The position numbers and the translations under genes are program-made. From Azospirillum sp. B4 (lineage in GTDB: Bacteria > Pseudomonadota > Alphaproteobacteria > Azospirillales > Azospirillaceae): a DNA stretch of 64,000 bases. Positions 44,424-53,874 of the stretch are shown here, one piece after another (the first letter of the stretch is position 1; every line of letters starts with the position of its first letter). The notes beneath the pieces were generated by a model. It saw only the letters and a program-made list of their open reading frames with translations, was not told where the DNA came from and ran no database searches. The stretch lies in contig NZ_BACU01000289.1 of NCBI RefSeq assembly GCF_000333275.1, positions 1 through 64,000 of the forward strand, given 5' to 3'.

Positions 44424-44890
44424 CCTGCGACCCCCCTCATAAAGGGGGCCGTTGTCGCTTGGTGGTGGCTGGCCCCGTGGTCGGACGGATCCGCCGGGAA
44501 CCTTGTTGTGGCCGACGTTATCGGCGGCCTTTCTCCAGGGCCACGCCCAATCCCAGGGATCAGGGTTGCCCATGGCGAGTAAAGGTACGCCTACAGGATT
44601 AGGCAGTCGTTAACGCTTGCGCGCTAGGCCACCCGGCCGACATGGTGCGGAGCCGCCGCCCTATACTATTGGATGGTGCGACAATTGCGCACGCTTCGGC
44701 GTCCCATGAGTATAGCATAACCCCGACATCGCAAAAATTCGTTTTTCAATTCAATGAATTGATGACCGTTTCTCAGTCGGGATGGTCGGGCGAATATTAA
44801 TTCATATTTAACCGGGAGGGAAGATTAAGGGGCGTCGCCTGCTAACGGCATCGTCATTCACAACAACGCCACCTCCAGAAAGGAAAAGCC
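44424..44890. other. 467-bp divergent intergenic region, AT-rich next to the chemoreceptor
   Basis: The region separates a binding-protein gene from a chemoreceptor gene. The half near the chemoreceptor is AT-rich (44700-44830) and contains a palindrome at 44747-44761. I could not fit a sigma-70 promoter with normal spacing. No gene or RNA was recognised. Confidence 0.5.
44747..44761. promoter_or_regulatory. Palindrome upstream of chemoreceptor gene
   Basis: CAATTCA-A-TGAATTG is a 7-1-7 palindrome in the AT-rich stretch 130 bp before the chemoreceptor start. It has the size of a repressor or activator site; the binding protein is unknown. Confidence 0.4.
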
Positions 44891-46591
44891 ATGGCCACTT
44901 GGCGCAATCTTTCCATCCGCCTCAAGGTCCTGATCACCTTCCTGGTTGTCTTCCTGGCGACCCTGGGCTTAGGCCTGTTCGGGCTGAGCCGGACGGCGGC
45001 TGTGAACGGCACGGCCGCCGACATGCGCGACAACTGGCTGCCCTCCACCGTGGCGCTGGGGCGGCTGGGCGTGGCGGTGACCAATGCCCGGGTGATCGAG
45101 GCGCGGGTGGTCATCGCGGCCACCGCCAACGATCCCGCCCTGCTGAAGCAGGCGGAGGCCGGGTTCGCCGAAGCCGTGGCCGGCGCGGAAAAGGCCCGCG
45201 CCGACTATCAGACCTTGCTCACCAAGGGCACCGATGACGAGCGGCTGATGAAGGAATTCGACGCCGGCTGGATGCGGTACAAGGCGACGGCCGCCCAAGT
45301 GAATGACATGGCGCACAGGGGGGAGGTGACCAAGGCGCTGGCCCTCTACCTGGGCGATGACTTCAAGGATTTTGAGGCCGCGCAGAAGACTGTCATGGCG
45401 GATTCCGATTTCAACGGGGTGGAGGGCCGCAAGGCCGCCAACCAGGGCGCCGCGTTGTACGACAGCGCCGTGTGGATGACCTGGGCCGCCATCGTCGCCA
45501 CCGCCCTGTTGTGCGCTGGCGCCACCGCGGTGATTGTCACTGGCGTCGTCCGTCCCATCGTCCGCACCACTGGGGTGGTGGAGACCATGGCGGGCGGCAA
45601 CCTGGCCGTCACTGTCGCCGACACCGACCGGGGGGACGAGGTGGGCACGCTGGCCCGGGCGCTGGAGGTCTTCCGCGACGGCATGGTGAAGGCGCGTGAC
45701 CTGGCCCAGGCCCAGGAACTGGAACGCCAGGCCAAGGAGAGCCGGGCCCGGGCCCTGGAAACCCTGGTCCAGGGCTTCGAGGCGAAGGTGGCCCAGCTGG
45801 TGGAGGCCCTGGCCGGCGCCGCCACGGAAATGCAGGCCACGGCGGAAAGCATGGCCGGCACGGCGGACCAGACCAATCAGCAATCCAGTGCCGTGGCCGC
45901 CGCCGCCCAGCAAGCGTCAGCCAACGTCCAGACCGTGGCCTCCGCCACGGATGAGATGGTGGCGACCGTGCAGGAGATCGGCAGCCAGGTGGAAAAGTCG
46001 CGCACCATCGCCACCAAGGCCATCCAGGAGGCGTCGGAGACCAGCGCCACCGCCCGCCAGCTGGCCAACAGCGCCCAGCGCATCGGCGAGATTGTGCAGC
46101 TGATCAGCGACATCGCCGGCCAGACCAACCTGCTGGCCCTGAACGCCACCATCGAGGCCGCCCGCGCGGGCGAGGCCGGCAAGGGCTTCGCCGTGGTGGC
46201 GAGTGAGGTGAAGAGCCTGGCCAACCAAACGTCCAAGGCCACGGGTGACATCGAAAGCCAGATCGGCGAGATCCAGGGCCTGACCAACCAGGCCGTGGCC
46301 GCCATCGAAAGCGTCAGCCGCACCATCAATGAGATGTCGGACATCGCCATGGCCATCGCGTCCGCCATCGAGGAACAGTCGGCCACCACCTCGGAAATCG
46401 CCCGCAGCGTGAACGAGGCGGCCAAGGGCACCGAGGATGTGTCGCGCAACATCACTGGCGTGCATGAGGCGGCCGTGGCCACCGGCTCGGCCGCCGAACA
46501 GATCCAGGGGGCGGCGCGCGAGCTGTCGCACCAGGCGGAGGATTTGAACGGCGAGGTGTCGCGCTTCATCGCCGGCGTGAAGGCCGCCTGA
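44891..46591 (+). CDS. Methyl-accepting chemotaxis protein
   Basis: 566 residues. A first membrane helix (about 9-32) and a second near 193-214 flank a four-helix-bundle ligand domain (4HB_MCP). A HAMP domain follows (about 215-268, [24 protein letters not shown]). The long cytoplasmic coiled coil has the signalling tip [44 protein letters not shown]. No CheB/CheR tethering pentapeptide is seen at the C-terminus. The binding protein encoded divergently upstream may present ligand to it, which is only a suggestion from position. Confidence 0.94.
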   Translation: MATWRNLSIRLKVLITFLVVFLATLGLGLFGLSRTAAVNGTAADMRDNWLPSTVALGRLGVAVTNARVIEARVVIAATANDPALLKQAEAGFAEAVAGAEKARADYQTLLTKGTDDERLMKEFDAGWMRYKATAAQVNDMAHRGEVTKALALYLGDDFKDFEAAQKTVMADSDFNGVEGRKAANQGAALYDSAVWMTWAAIVATALLCAGATAVIVTGVVRPIVRTTGVVETMAGGNLAVTVADTDRGDEVGTLARALEVFRDGMVKARDLAQAQELERQAKESRARALETLVQGFEAKVAQLVEALAGAATEMQATAESMAGTADQTNQQSSAVAAAAQQASANVQTVASATDEMVATVQEIGSQVEKSRTIATKAIQEASETSATARQLANSAQRIGEIVQLISDIAGQTNLLALNATIEAARAGEAGKGFAVVASEVKSLANQTSKATGDIESQIGEIQGLTNQAVAAIESVSRTINEMSDIAMAIASAIEEQSATTSEIARSVNEAAKGTEDVSRNITGVHEAAVATGSAAEQIQGAARELSHQAEDLNGEVSRFIAGVKAA

Positions 46592-46612
46592 TCCGGGCGA
46601 TCTCATTTTCAA

Positions 46613-46649
46613 GCGACGGCCCGGATATCCCTGTAGTCCGGGCCGTCGC
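46613..46649 (+). terminator. Hairpin after the chemoreceptor gene
   Basis: Perfect 13-bp arms GCGACGGCCCGGA and TCCGGGCCGTCGC enclose an 11-base loop, 21 bp after the stop. No T-run follows, so it is a strong stem but an incomplete intrinsic terminator. Confidence 0.6.
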
Positions 46650-46716
46650 CGTATGCCGGCTTTAATGAATGGCCCGCCTGTCTGATATGGATTTTTAATG
46701 CCCGGCCGGCGGCTCA

Positions 46717-47151
46717 ATGGCGTCCTTGGATGACCATGCCGGAACCGCCGCCATGCTGGGCTTCACCACCCTGATCGATCTTTTCACCCATCACGCCGAA
46801 CCGCCGCCGCCCGCGCCCGGCGCCGCCGACTGGTCCTTCGCCACCCCCGCCCATTTGCCGGCAGGCGGCTCCGTTTCCGTCGATCTGGGCGCCGGCCGGG
46901 TATGGGTCAGGGACCCCCGCCGCGCGGGCGACTTCCCCGTGGCGGAAGTGGCGGTGCAGCCCATCCGCCCCGCCGACCTGGCCCGGCCGGAGGCGCTGGC
47001 GCAACTGGTGGTGTGGGCCGGCGCGCCCGTGCCGTGGCGGTACCGCATCCCCTGCGCATCCTGGCGCCAGGCGCGCACGGTGGCGGCGGAGTTGGCCCTG
47101 GCGCTGGACCGCGCCGCGTCCAACGGCGCCAGCCGCTGCCTCAGCTTCTGA
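46717..47151 (+). CDS. Hypothetical protein
   Basis: 144 residues, no family recognised. It has no signal peptide or membrane helix. The composition is high in Ala, Pro and Arg, with a WSFATPAHLPAGGSVSVDLGAGRVWVRDP segment. The start is uncertain: ATG codons at 46717 and 46753 are in frame, without a good ribosome site. It stands alone between the chemoreceptor and the DUF3141 gene, so context gives no help. Confidence 0.5.
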   Translation: MASLDDHAGTAAMLGFTTLIDLFTHHAEPPPPAPGAADWSFATPAHLPAGGSVSVDLGAGRVWVRDPRRAGDFPVAEVAVQPIRPADLARPEALAQLVVWAGAPVPWRYRIPCASWRQARTVAAELALALDRAASNGASRCLSF

Positions 47152-47297
47152 TCAACCCTACCGCTTTGGACGGGCCGCCGGCTCCCTCGGCGGCCTAGTC
47201 CTTTTGTGCGACGCAAAACCTTCTTCGCGCATGCGAGATCGGTTGGCTATACTGCGGTCCGCGGGGTTGTCGGATGGCGACTGAAAAGGGAAAGCTC

Positions 47298-49841
47298 ATG
47301 GCCTTTACCGAAGCGACCGGCCCGGGTGCACCGTTTGCGCTGCCCTCGGGTTTCCTGGACCCGAGCAACCATTGGCCCTTCCGCCTGTGGCAGGATGGCC
47401 TGGCCTATACGGTGGACGCCTGGCAGCGCACGGCCCTGGTGATGGACGTGCTGCGCCAGCGCGGCGCGCAGTATCATGAGCACATGGCCCAGACGGCGCC
47501 GACGGTGCTGAGCTTCGAGAGCGAGACGGTGCTGGACGGCGCCACCTTGCCCCGGCCCGTCAACTACTCCCTGCAACGCATCATCCCGCCGGCAGGCGTG
47601 GAACTGGACTTGAAGAAGCGTCCCTTCGTCATCGTCGACCCCCGTGCGGGCCACGGCCCAGGCATCGGCGGCTTCAAGTCGGACAGCGAGATCGGCGTGG
47701 CCTTGGGCGCCGGCCATCCCTGCTATTTCATCGGCTTCCTGCCGCGCCCCATCCCGGGCCAGACGGTGGAGGACGTGATCGCGGCCGAGGCCGCCTGCCT
47801 GGAAAAGGTCATCGAGCTGCATCCGGAGGCGGAGGGCAAGCCGGTGGTCATCGGCAACTGTCAGGCGGGCTGGCAGCTGATGATGACGGCGGCCATACGG
47901 CCGGATCTGTTCGGCCCCATCATCATCGCTGGCACGCCGCTGTCCTTCTGGGCGGGCGTGCGGGGCCAGGATCCCATGCGCTACAGCGGCGGCCTCTTGG
48001 GCGGCAGCTGGCTGACGGCGTTCGCCAGCGACATGGGCGCCGGGCTGTTCGACGGCGCCTGGCTGGTGCAGAATTTCGAAGGCCTGAACCCCGCCAACAC
48101 CCTGGTGGGCAAGCAATACGCCCTGTGGGACAAGGTCGATACCGAGGCGCCCCGCTACCTGGGGTTCGAGAAGTGGTGGAACGGCCACGTCCTGCTGAAC
48201 GGCGAGGAAATCCAGTACATCGTCGACAAGCTGTTCGTGGGCAACCGCCTGGCCACCGCCGACATCGTCACCAAGGACGGTGTGCGCGTGGATCTGCGGG
48301 CCATCCGCTCGCCCATCATCGTGTTCTGTTCCAAGGGCGACAACATCTCGCCCCCACCCCAGGCCCTGGGCTGGATCTGCGATCTGTATGAAAGCGTGGA
48401 TGACATCCGTTGCCACGGCCAGACCATCGTCTATGCCGTGCATGAAAGCATCGGCCACCTGGGCATTTTCGTGTCGGCCGCCGTGGCGCGGAAGGAACAC
48501 CGCGAGTTCGCGTCCAACATCGACTTCATCGACGTGCTGCCCCCCGGCCTTTATGAGGCGCAGATCCTGCCGGCCGAGGCCGCCCCCTCCGGCAAGTCGG
48601 GGCAGGAGGGGGACCCCAACGTCCTGCGATTCGCCGCCCGCAGCATCGGTGACGTGGCGGCCCACGTGCAACCCCTGCCGGAGGACGAGCGGCGCTTCGC
48701 TACCGTGTCACGCCTGTCGCGGGTGACGCTGGGCCTCTACCGTGACTTCGTCCAGCCATGGGTGCGCCAGCTGGTGGGCGAGACGGCGGCGGAAGCCTTG
48801 CGCAACCTGCATCCCCTGCGCCTCAGCTACGAGCTGTTTTCCGACACCAATCCCTGGCTGAATGGTGTGCCGGAGCTGGCCGCCGCCGCCCGGCGCGACC
48901 GTCGCCCGGTCGGGTCGGAAAACATCTGGCGCCATCTGGAACAACGGCTGGCCCACCATATGGAAACGGCGCTGGACGTCTACCGCGACCGCCGCGACGC
49001 CGCTGGCGAGGCGCTGTTCATGGGCATCTATGGCCACCCCCTGACCCAGGCGCTGTTCGGCCTCAAGGCCGACGACGCCCCGCCCCGCAGCCATCCGGGC
49101 GAAACCCCCGAACACCGCCGCTTCCTGGCGGAACAGGGTGCGGAACTGCGCCGGCGCCTGCACGAGGGTGGCCTGCGCGAGGCCGGGATGCGCGCCCTGC
49201 TGCATGTGGCACTGGCGGAGCGCATGGCCGACGCCCGCGGCTTCAACGCCCTGCGGGGCCTGCGCGACACCCATGGCCGTGGCCTGGAACTGGCGGAATT
49301 CAAGCAACTGGTGCGCGACCAGTTCCTGATGCTGTTGCTGGACCCGGCGGCGGCATTGGAAACCCTGCCCGAACTGCTGGCCGACGCCACGGCCGAGGAG
49401 ATCAGCCGCATATCGGACGACCTGGCGACGGTGGCGGGCGCCGCCGGACCGCTGGACACCCGGGGCCAGGAACGGCTGGACAGCTTGCTGTCCTTGTTCC
49501 GGGACCTGGCGGCCAAAGCGCCCAAGAGCCGGGGCCAGGGCTCACCCGCCGCAACGGCGCCGGCGCCCGACACGGGACTGTCCAACCCGGTACTGGACGA
49601 GCCGCCGGCCGTGACGGCCCCCGCTGCACCCAAGCCCGCGCCCAAGCCAGCCGCCGCCAAGGTCCGTCGCACCAAGGCCGCCCCCCTGCCGGCGGCCGAA
49701 ACCTCGATCGTGACGGGTGAACCGACCCCGCCCCCAGTGGAGGTGGCGGCCGAGCCCAAGCCCGGCCCCGCGGCCACCGCTCCGGTCACCGTGCCCAAGC
49801 GCCCCCCGTCCCCCCGCCGCGCCAAGGCGCCGCGCCGGTAA
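47298..49841 (+). CDS. DUF3141 protein, PHA-synthase-like alpha/beta hydrolase
   Basis: 847 residues. The N-terminal 400 residues match DUF3141, a relative of polyhydroxyalkanoate synthase: a lipase-box-like GNCQAG with candidate nucleophile Cys188, and later CSKGDN and ESIGHLGIF segments for the Asp/His pair. The rest is helical, ending in a Pro/Ala/Lys-rich basic tail (AKVRRTKAAPLPAAE and PSPRRAKAPRR). An upstream ATG at 47274 is possible; I prefer 47298 because AAGGGAAA lies about 8 bases before it. No phaC partner genes are near, so polymer synthesis is not shown. Confidence 0.85.
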   Translation: MAFTEATGPGAPFALPSGFLDPSNHWPFRLWQDGLAYTVDAWQRTALVMDVLRQRGAQYHEHMAQTAPTVLSFESETVLDGATLPRPVNYSLQRIIPPAGVELDLKKRPFVIVDPRAGHGPGIGGFKSDSEIGVALGAGHPCYFIGFLPRPIPGQTVEDVIAAEAACLEKVIELHPEAEGKPVVIGNCQAGWQLMMTAAIRPDLFGPIIIAGTPLSFWAGVRGQDPMRYSGGLLGGSWLTAFASDMGAGLFDGAWLVQNFEGLNPANTLVGKQYALWDKVDTEAPRYLGFEKWWNGHVLLNGEEIQYIVDKLFVGNRLATADIVTKDGVRVDLRAIRSPIIVFCSKGDNISPPPQALGWICDLYESVDDIRCHGQTIVYAVHESIGHLGIFVSAAVARKEHREFASNIDFIDVLPPGLYEAQILPAEAAPSGKSGQEGDPNVLRFAARSIGDVAAHVQPLPEDERRFATVSRLSRVTLGLYRDFVQPWVRQLVGETAAEALRNLHPLRLSYELFSDTNPWLNGVPELAAAARRDRRPVGSENIWRHLEQRLAHHMETALDVYRDRRDAAGEALFMGIYGHPLTQALFGLKADDAPPRSHPGETPEHRRFLAEQGAELRRRLHEGGLREAGMRALLHVALAERMADARGFNALRGLRDTHGRGLELAEFKQLVRDQFLMLLLDPAAALETLPELLADATAEEISRISDDLATVAGAAGPLDTRGQERLDSLLSLFRDLAAKAPKSRGQGSPAATAPAPDTGLSNPVLDEPPAVTAPAAPKPAPKPAAAKVRRTKAAPLPAAETSIVTGEPTPPPVEVAAEPKPGPAATAPVTVPKRPPSPRRAKAPRR

Positions 49842-49974
49842 GGCGGAGCCCCGATCGTCGGTGATTTGACGCACTACGGGCAAAAAGCCTTTGGTCGGTG
49901 GTAGGTCATGGTGGTGGATGGCGAGCAGACCCTGGAATGGAGGCCGATATCCAGCTCCGGCGCCACAGGGGCGA

Positions 49975-51054
49975 TCAGCGCCGGATCCTTCCCACAGCGA
50001 CGACTCCCGGCGGCGGCGCGGTCGATTCCCGCACCACCACCTCGAACTCCAGCAGCCGGCGGGGCATGGGATGGGACCAGGGCTGGCGCCGCACCGCCCG
50101 GTCGATCAGCAGGTCGGCCGCCGCCGCCGCCATGCGGCTGATAGGCTGGCGGATGGTGGTCAGCTGCGGCCAGATGATGCGCGCCACCGGCGTGTCGTCG
50201 AAGCCCGCCACCGACAGGTCGGCCGGAACGGAAAGGCCCAGGCGCTGCGCGACGGCGACGGAGGCCGCGGCCATGTCGTCATTGCTGGCGAAGATGGCGG
50301 TAGGCCGGTCGGGCAAGGTCAGCAACTGTTCGGCACAGGCCATGCCGGCGCGGTAGGAGAAGTGGCCGGGGCGCACCAGGTCGGGGTCCAAGGGGATGCG
50401 ATGGTCCGACAACTCGTCCCTGAAGCCGCGATAGCGCTGCTCGGTGGCGCCGTGGTCGGGATGACCCAGCAGGAAGCCGATGCGGCGATGACCCAGGCTG
50501 ATCAGGTAGGCCGTCATCTGCCGGGAGGCCGCGTAGTCGTCCATGTAGACGAAGGGTGCCGTCTCGCGGTCCGTGTCGGGCGCGATGCGCACCAGCGGGA
50601 TGCGTGAGACGCGCAAAGCCTCCAGCACGCCGGCATGATCGACCAGCGGCGGGGTCAGGATGACGCCTTCCAGACGAAGCTGGGAGATGAGGGTCAAGAC
50701 CTGGTCGCCCACCCGTGGGTCGGTGCTGTCCCACGGTTCCACCAGCAGGTGGAAGCCGCCCTCGCGGCAGCGCGCAACGGCGCCGGCCTGCACATCGCTC
50801 ATATAATGGGCGCTGGGGTTGTCGTAAAATAGGCCGATAAGGAAGGAGCGGTCGCCGGCCAGGCCCCGGGCGTTCAGGTTGGGGCGATAATCCAGGCGGG
50901 CGATGGCGTCCAGAACCCGGGTCTGCGTCTCATTGGAAACGCCGGCCTCGCGGTTGATGACCCGCGACACGGTCTTGATGGACACCTTGGCCAGTCCCGC
51001 GACCTCCCGAATGGTGATCGACCGCTTCTCTGGCAGGGCCATGGGGTCTTCCAT
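49975..51054 (-). CDS. LacI family transcriptional regulator
   Basis: 359 residues. An N-terminal helix-turn-helix (IREVAGLAKVSIKTVSRVINREAGVS) and hinge helix precede a periplasmic-binding-type effector domain (about 70-345) with IFASNDDMAAASVAVAQRLGL and VAGFDDTPVARIIWPQLTTIRQP. It belongs to the sugar-responsive group. It lies downstream of the TonB receptor on the same strand with a hairpin between, and is one of two LacI proteins flanking the locus. Either or both may bind the abutting operators at 53663-53690. A lower start at the second ATG (MALPEK) is possible. Confidence 0.93.
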   Translation of the reverse strand: MEDPMALPEKRSITIREVAGLAKVSIKTVSRVINREAGVSNETQTRVLDAIARLDYRPNLNARGLAGDRSFLIGLFYDNPSAHYMSDVQAGAVARCREGGFHLLVEPWDSTDPRVGDQVLTLISQLRLEGVILTPPLVDHAGVLEALRVSRIPLVRIAPDTDRETAPFVYMDDYAASRQMTAYLISLGHRRIGFLLGHPDHGATEQRYRGFRDELSDHRIPLDPDLVRPGHFSYRAGMACAEQLLTLPDRPTAIFASNDDMAAASVAVAQRLGLSVPADLSVAGFDDTPVARIIWPQLTTIRQPISRMAAAAADLLIDRAVRRQPWSHPMPRRLLEFEVVVRESTAPPPGVVAVGRIRR

Positions 51055-51104
51055 GTCAGGGGATGTGACGCGCCTGCCGTCGAGGCGCCGGGCGGGGATA
51101 AAGG

Positions 51105-51132
51105 GATGGGCGGTGCGGGGGCACCGCCCATC
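51105..51132 (-). terminator. Terminator hairpin after the TonB receptor gene
   Basis: A perfect 12-bp stem, GATGGGCGGTGC and GCACCGCCCATC with a 4-base loop, lies about 110 bp after the receptor stop. On the minus strand a short CCCTTTATC follows. It probably ends the receptor transcript before the LacI gene. Confidence 0.65.
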
Positions 51133-51243
51133 AAGGTGCAGGATTCGGGGAGAATGTATCCTGCTAGAAGGGCAAACCAGGGCGCGGGAGGGAGGGGAAG
51201 CCCCCCCGCGCCCCGGGGAGTCGAACGAACGGAACGAACCGGA

Positions 51244-53540
51244 TCAGAAGCTGGCCCGGGCCCGCACACCCCAGGTCTGGGGCGGCTGGTACACGGCCGT
51301 CCAAACCGGGGTCGCCGGACCGCCGAAGGCACCGGCGTTGGTCTTGATGTTGGCGTTCTCCAGGTTCTGGACGAAGCCTTCCAGGGACCAGTTGCCGCTG
51401 GGCGCGTCATAGCGGACGGCCAGGTCGGTCCGGGTATAGGCCTTCTGCTCGTCATAGTTGGCGACGTTGAAGAAGGACAGGTAGCTGCGGGTCTCGAAGT
51501 GGGTGGAGACGCGCGGCGTGAGGGTGGCGCCATTGCCCAGGTCGAACACGTGCTCGTACCCGATGGTGCCCGACAGGGCCGGGGCGTGGGGCAGTTCGTT
51601 GCCCTTCAGCTCCACCAGGTGGGAAACGTCGCCGCCGCTGTACAGGCGGGCGTCGATGCTCTGCAGTTCCTCCAACTCGGTGTGCTGAGCGGACAGCGAC
51701 AGGTTGACCGTGTCCCGCGGGGTGATGCGGGCGGCCAATTCCGCCTCGATGCCGTAGGCCTTGGCGCCCTGGGCGTTCTGCGTGACGATCTGCGAGCCGA
51801 TGACATGGCCGGCGGCGTCGCGGGTGGTGACCGCCTGGTTCACCTGATAGCCCGTGAAATCTTCGTAGTAGGCCGCCACGTTGAAAGTGGCCTTGCCGCC
51901 GAACAAGGTGGTCTTGGCGCCGATTTCGTAGTTGGTCAGCGTCTCGGGGCCGGCCAGCTTGCCGCCGTCCTCGATGTTGCCCGACTTGAAGCCCGTGCCG
52001 ACGCTGGCATACGTCATCAGCACGTCCTTGATGATGTCGGCGTCGGCGCGAACCAGCCAGGTGGCCTTGCTCCACTGGCCGTAGACGTCGTTGGGGGACG
52101 CCGTGTAGCCGGGGATGGAGTACGGGTCGCGACCGAAGATGCCTTCGGTGCAGCCGTTGCAGGTGACGTTGCGACCGCCAACGTCCGATTTGTCGTCGCG
52201 GGTGTAGCGCAGGCCGCCGGTCAGGCGGATGTCGTCGTTGACATGCCAGGTTGCCTGGCCGAAGCCGGCGGCCGATTCGATCTCGCGGTCGGACTGGATG
52301 AAGCTGCCGGCCCAACTGAACGTGCCCAGGCGGTAGCCGTTGCCCTGATCGATGTCGAAGCGGATCTGTTGGTTTCGTGCGAGTAGTAGGCACCCACGAT
52401 CCAGTCGATGGTGTGCGTGCCGGACGACTTCAGTTGCAGCTCATGGCTGAAGAAATCGTAGGCGGACCAGACGGTGCTGTTCTGCTCGAACGCGCCCGAG
52501 GGCGTGCTGGCGCTGGTGGGCGGCAGGGTGCCGCTGTCGGCGTCCACCTGGTTGCCGCCGCCCAGCCACGAGGCGCCGGCGATGTAGCTGAGCTGCAGGT
52601 AATCGTTGATGTCATAGTCCATCTTGCTGTGGACGGACTTGGCGGTGCGATCCTGGAAGGGCGCCGTGTCGGCCTGCACCGACCACAGGGTCGTGCCCGG
52701 ACGCGGGTTCTGCATCAGCGGCTCGACCGGGGTGCCGGTGTCCTCGTACCACTCGAAATTCAGATCCCAGCTGAAGCTGTCCGTCGGGCGCCAGGCGCCG
52801 CTGACGCGGAACGACTTCTGGTCGCCAGCATAGTACTTGGGACCGCTGGTCACGTAGGCGGCCGGGTTCACGCCCGCCACGTTCGGGGCCGGCTGGTAAT
52901 CGACATAGCCGTCGTGCTTTTCGGTCACGAAGGCGACACGGAAGGCCAGCTTGTCGGAAACGGGCAGGTTGAACATGCCACGGGTGCCGAAGCGGCCGTA
53001 GGAACCGGCCACGACCTCGGCATTGCCGTATTCCTTGTCGAAGGTCGGCTTGGCGGAGATCAGGTTGACGGCGCCGACGGTGGCGTTGCGGCCGAACAGG
53101 GTGCCCTGCGGACCGCGCAGCACTTCCACGCGCTCCATGTCGTACATCAGGACCGACGCGCCCTGGGCGCGCGGCGAATAGATGCCGTCCACGTACATGG
53201 CGACCTCGGGGTCGGCCACTTCGGTGTAGGCGCTGTCGTTGCCGATGCCGCGCAGGGTCAGGGTGATGGCATTCTGATCGCCCTGCTGGCCGAACGCCAG
53301 GCTGGGCACGAACTTGGCCAGATCGGTGATGTCCTTGACCTGCTGCTTGTTCAGGCTTTCCTGGCTGAACGCCGACACGGCGATCGGGGTTTCCTGCAGC
53401 TTGGTCTCGCGCTTGGTCGCGGTAACGACGATTTCACCGATGACGTCGGAACTGGCCGGGGCCGCGGTCTGCGCGTAAGCGCCGCCGGATAGGGCGATGA
53501 CAGCCGCCGCTTGCAGATAGAGTCCGAGTCTCGCCTTCAT
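51244..53540 (-). pseudogene. TonB-dependent receptor with one-base frameshift
   Basis: An outer-membrane receptor of about 765 residues when one base is restored. The start ATG at 53540 has GGGAGGAAG 7 bases upstream and a signal peptide (YLQAAAVIALSGGAYAQ). The TonB box/plug begins EIVVTATKRETKLQETPIAVSAF. The plug has RGIGNDSAYTEVADPEVAMYVDGIY and VEVLRGPQGTLFGRNATVGAVN. The reading frame breaks near 52366-52372: YYSHETN should continue QIRFDIDQGNGYRLGTFSW, but one C seems missing. The downstream frame ends normally in a C-terminal Phe (VRARASF), as needed for outer-membrane assembly. Sequencing error or a real recent lesion; see findings. Confidence 0.9.
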
Positions 53541-53628
53541 CTCGCTTCCTCCCATTTATTCTTGCCTGGTCAGGCGGATTTCGACGGCCATCCCTTCTGA
53601 ACAAGGACCGGTGCCGTCGTGGCCGCAT

Positions 53629-53655
53629 GTTTAGCGCCGGCCCGTATGCTGTCAA
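53629..53655 (-). promoter_or_regulatory. Candidate TonB-receptor promoter
   Basis: On the minus strand a consensus -35 TTGACA (53655-53650) is followed after 15 bases by TAAACA (53634-53629). Spacing is slightly short. The LacI-type operators lie just upstream of the -35. Confidence 0.45.
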
Positions 53656-53662
53656 CAAAATT

Positions 53663-53690
53663 ATGACAACGTTGTCGCACAGCGCTGTCA
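53663..53690. promoter_or_regulatory. Two abutting LacI-type operators
   Basis: TGACAACGTTGTC (core GACAACGTTGTC, 53665-53676, a perfect 12-bp palindrome) is immediately followed by GCACAGCGCTGTCA (core ACAGCGCTGT, 53679-53688). Both follow the LacI family half-site pattern around a central CG or GCGC. They lie between the divergent receptor and halogenase-like genes, and the second overlaps the candidate -35 of the latter. Binding by the LacI proteins at 50-51 kb and 56 kb is inferred. Confidence 0.7.
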
Positions 53691-53713
53691 TGTGGCGGAA
53701 ACCGTGGTATTCT
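53685..53713 (+). promoter_or_regulatory. Candidate promoter of the halogenase-like gene
   Basis: -35-like CTGTCA (53685-53690) and -10-like TATTCT (53708-53713) are separated by 17 bases. The -35 lies inside the second LacI-type operator, so repression by steric block is expected. Confidence 0.5.
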
Positions 53714-53874
53714 GGCCTCATGCGCAGGACAGCGCTTGCCGCAACGCAAACAACAGGCGGCAACCACAGGCTGAAACAGGTCATCGGCTTCAACAGTCTG
53801 GCCTAATGCCTTGAGAAACATAAGAACGGCCGCCCGCCCGACCAGGGGTTGAGGCACCGGTTTGGGAGGAAGCG

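Larger units (their letters stand above)
53541..53874. promoter_or_regulatory. Divergent control region of TonB receptor and halogenase-like gene
   Basis: 334 bp without a gene. It contains two abutting LacI-type operators at 53663-53690, a candidate sigma-70 promoter for the halogenase-like gene (53685-53713) and one for the receptor (53629-53655). The rest of the region, toward 53874, holds no other clear element. Confidence 0.7.
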
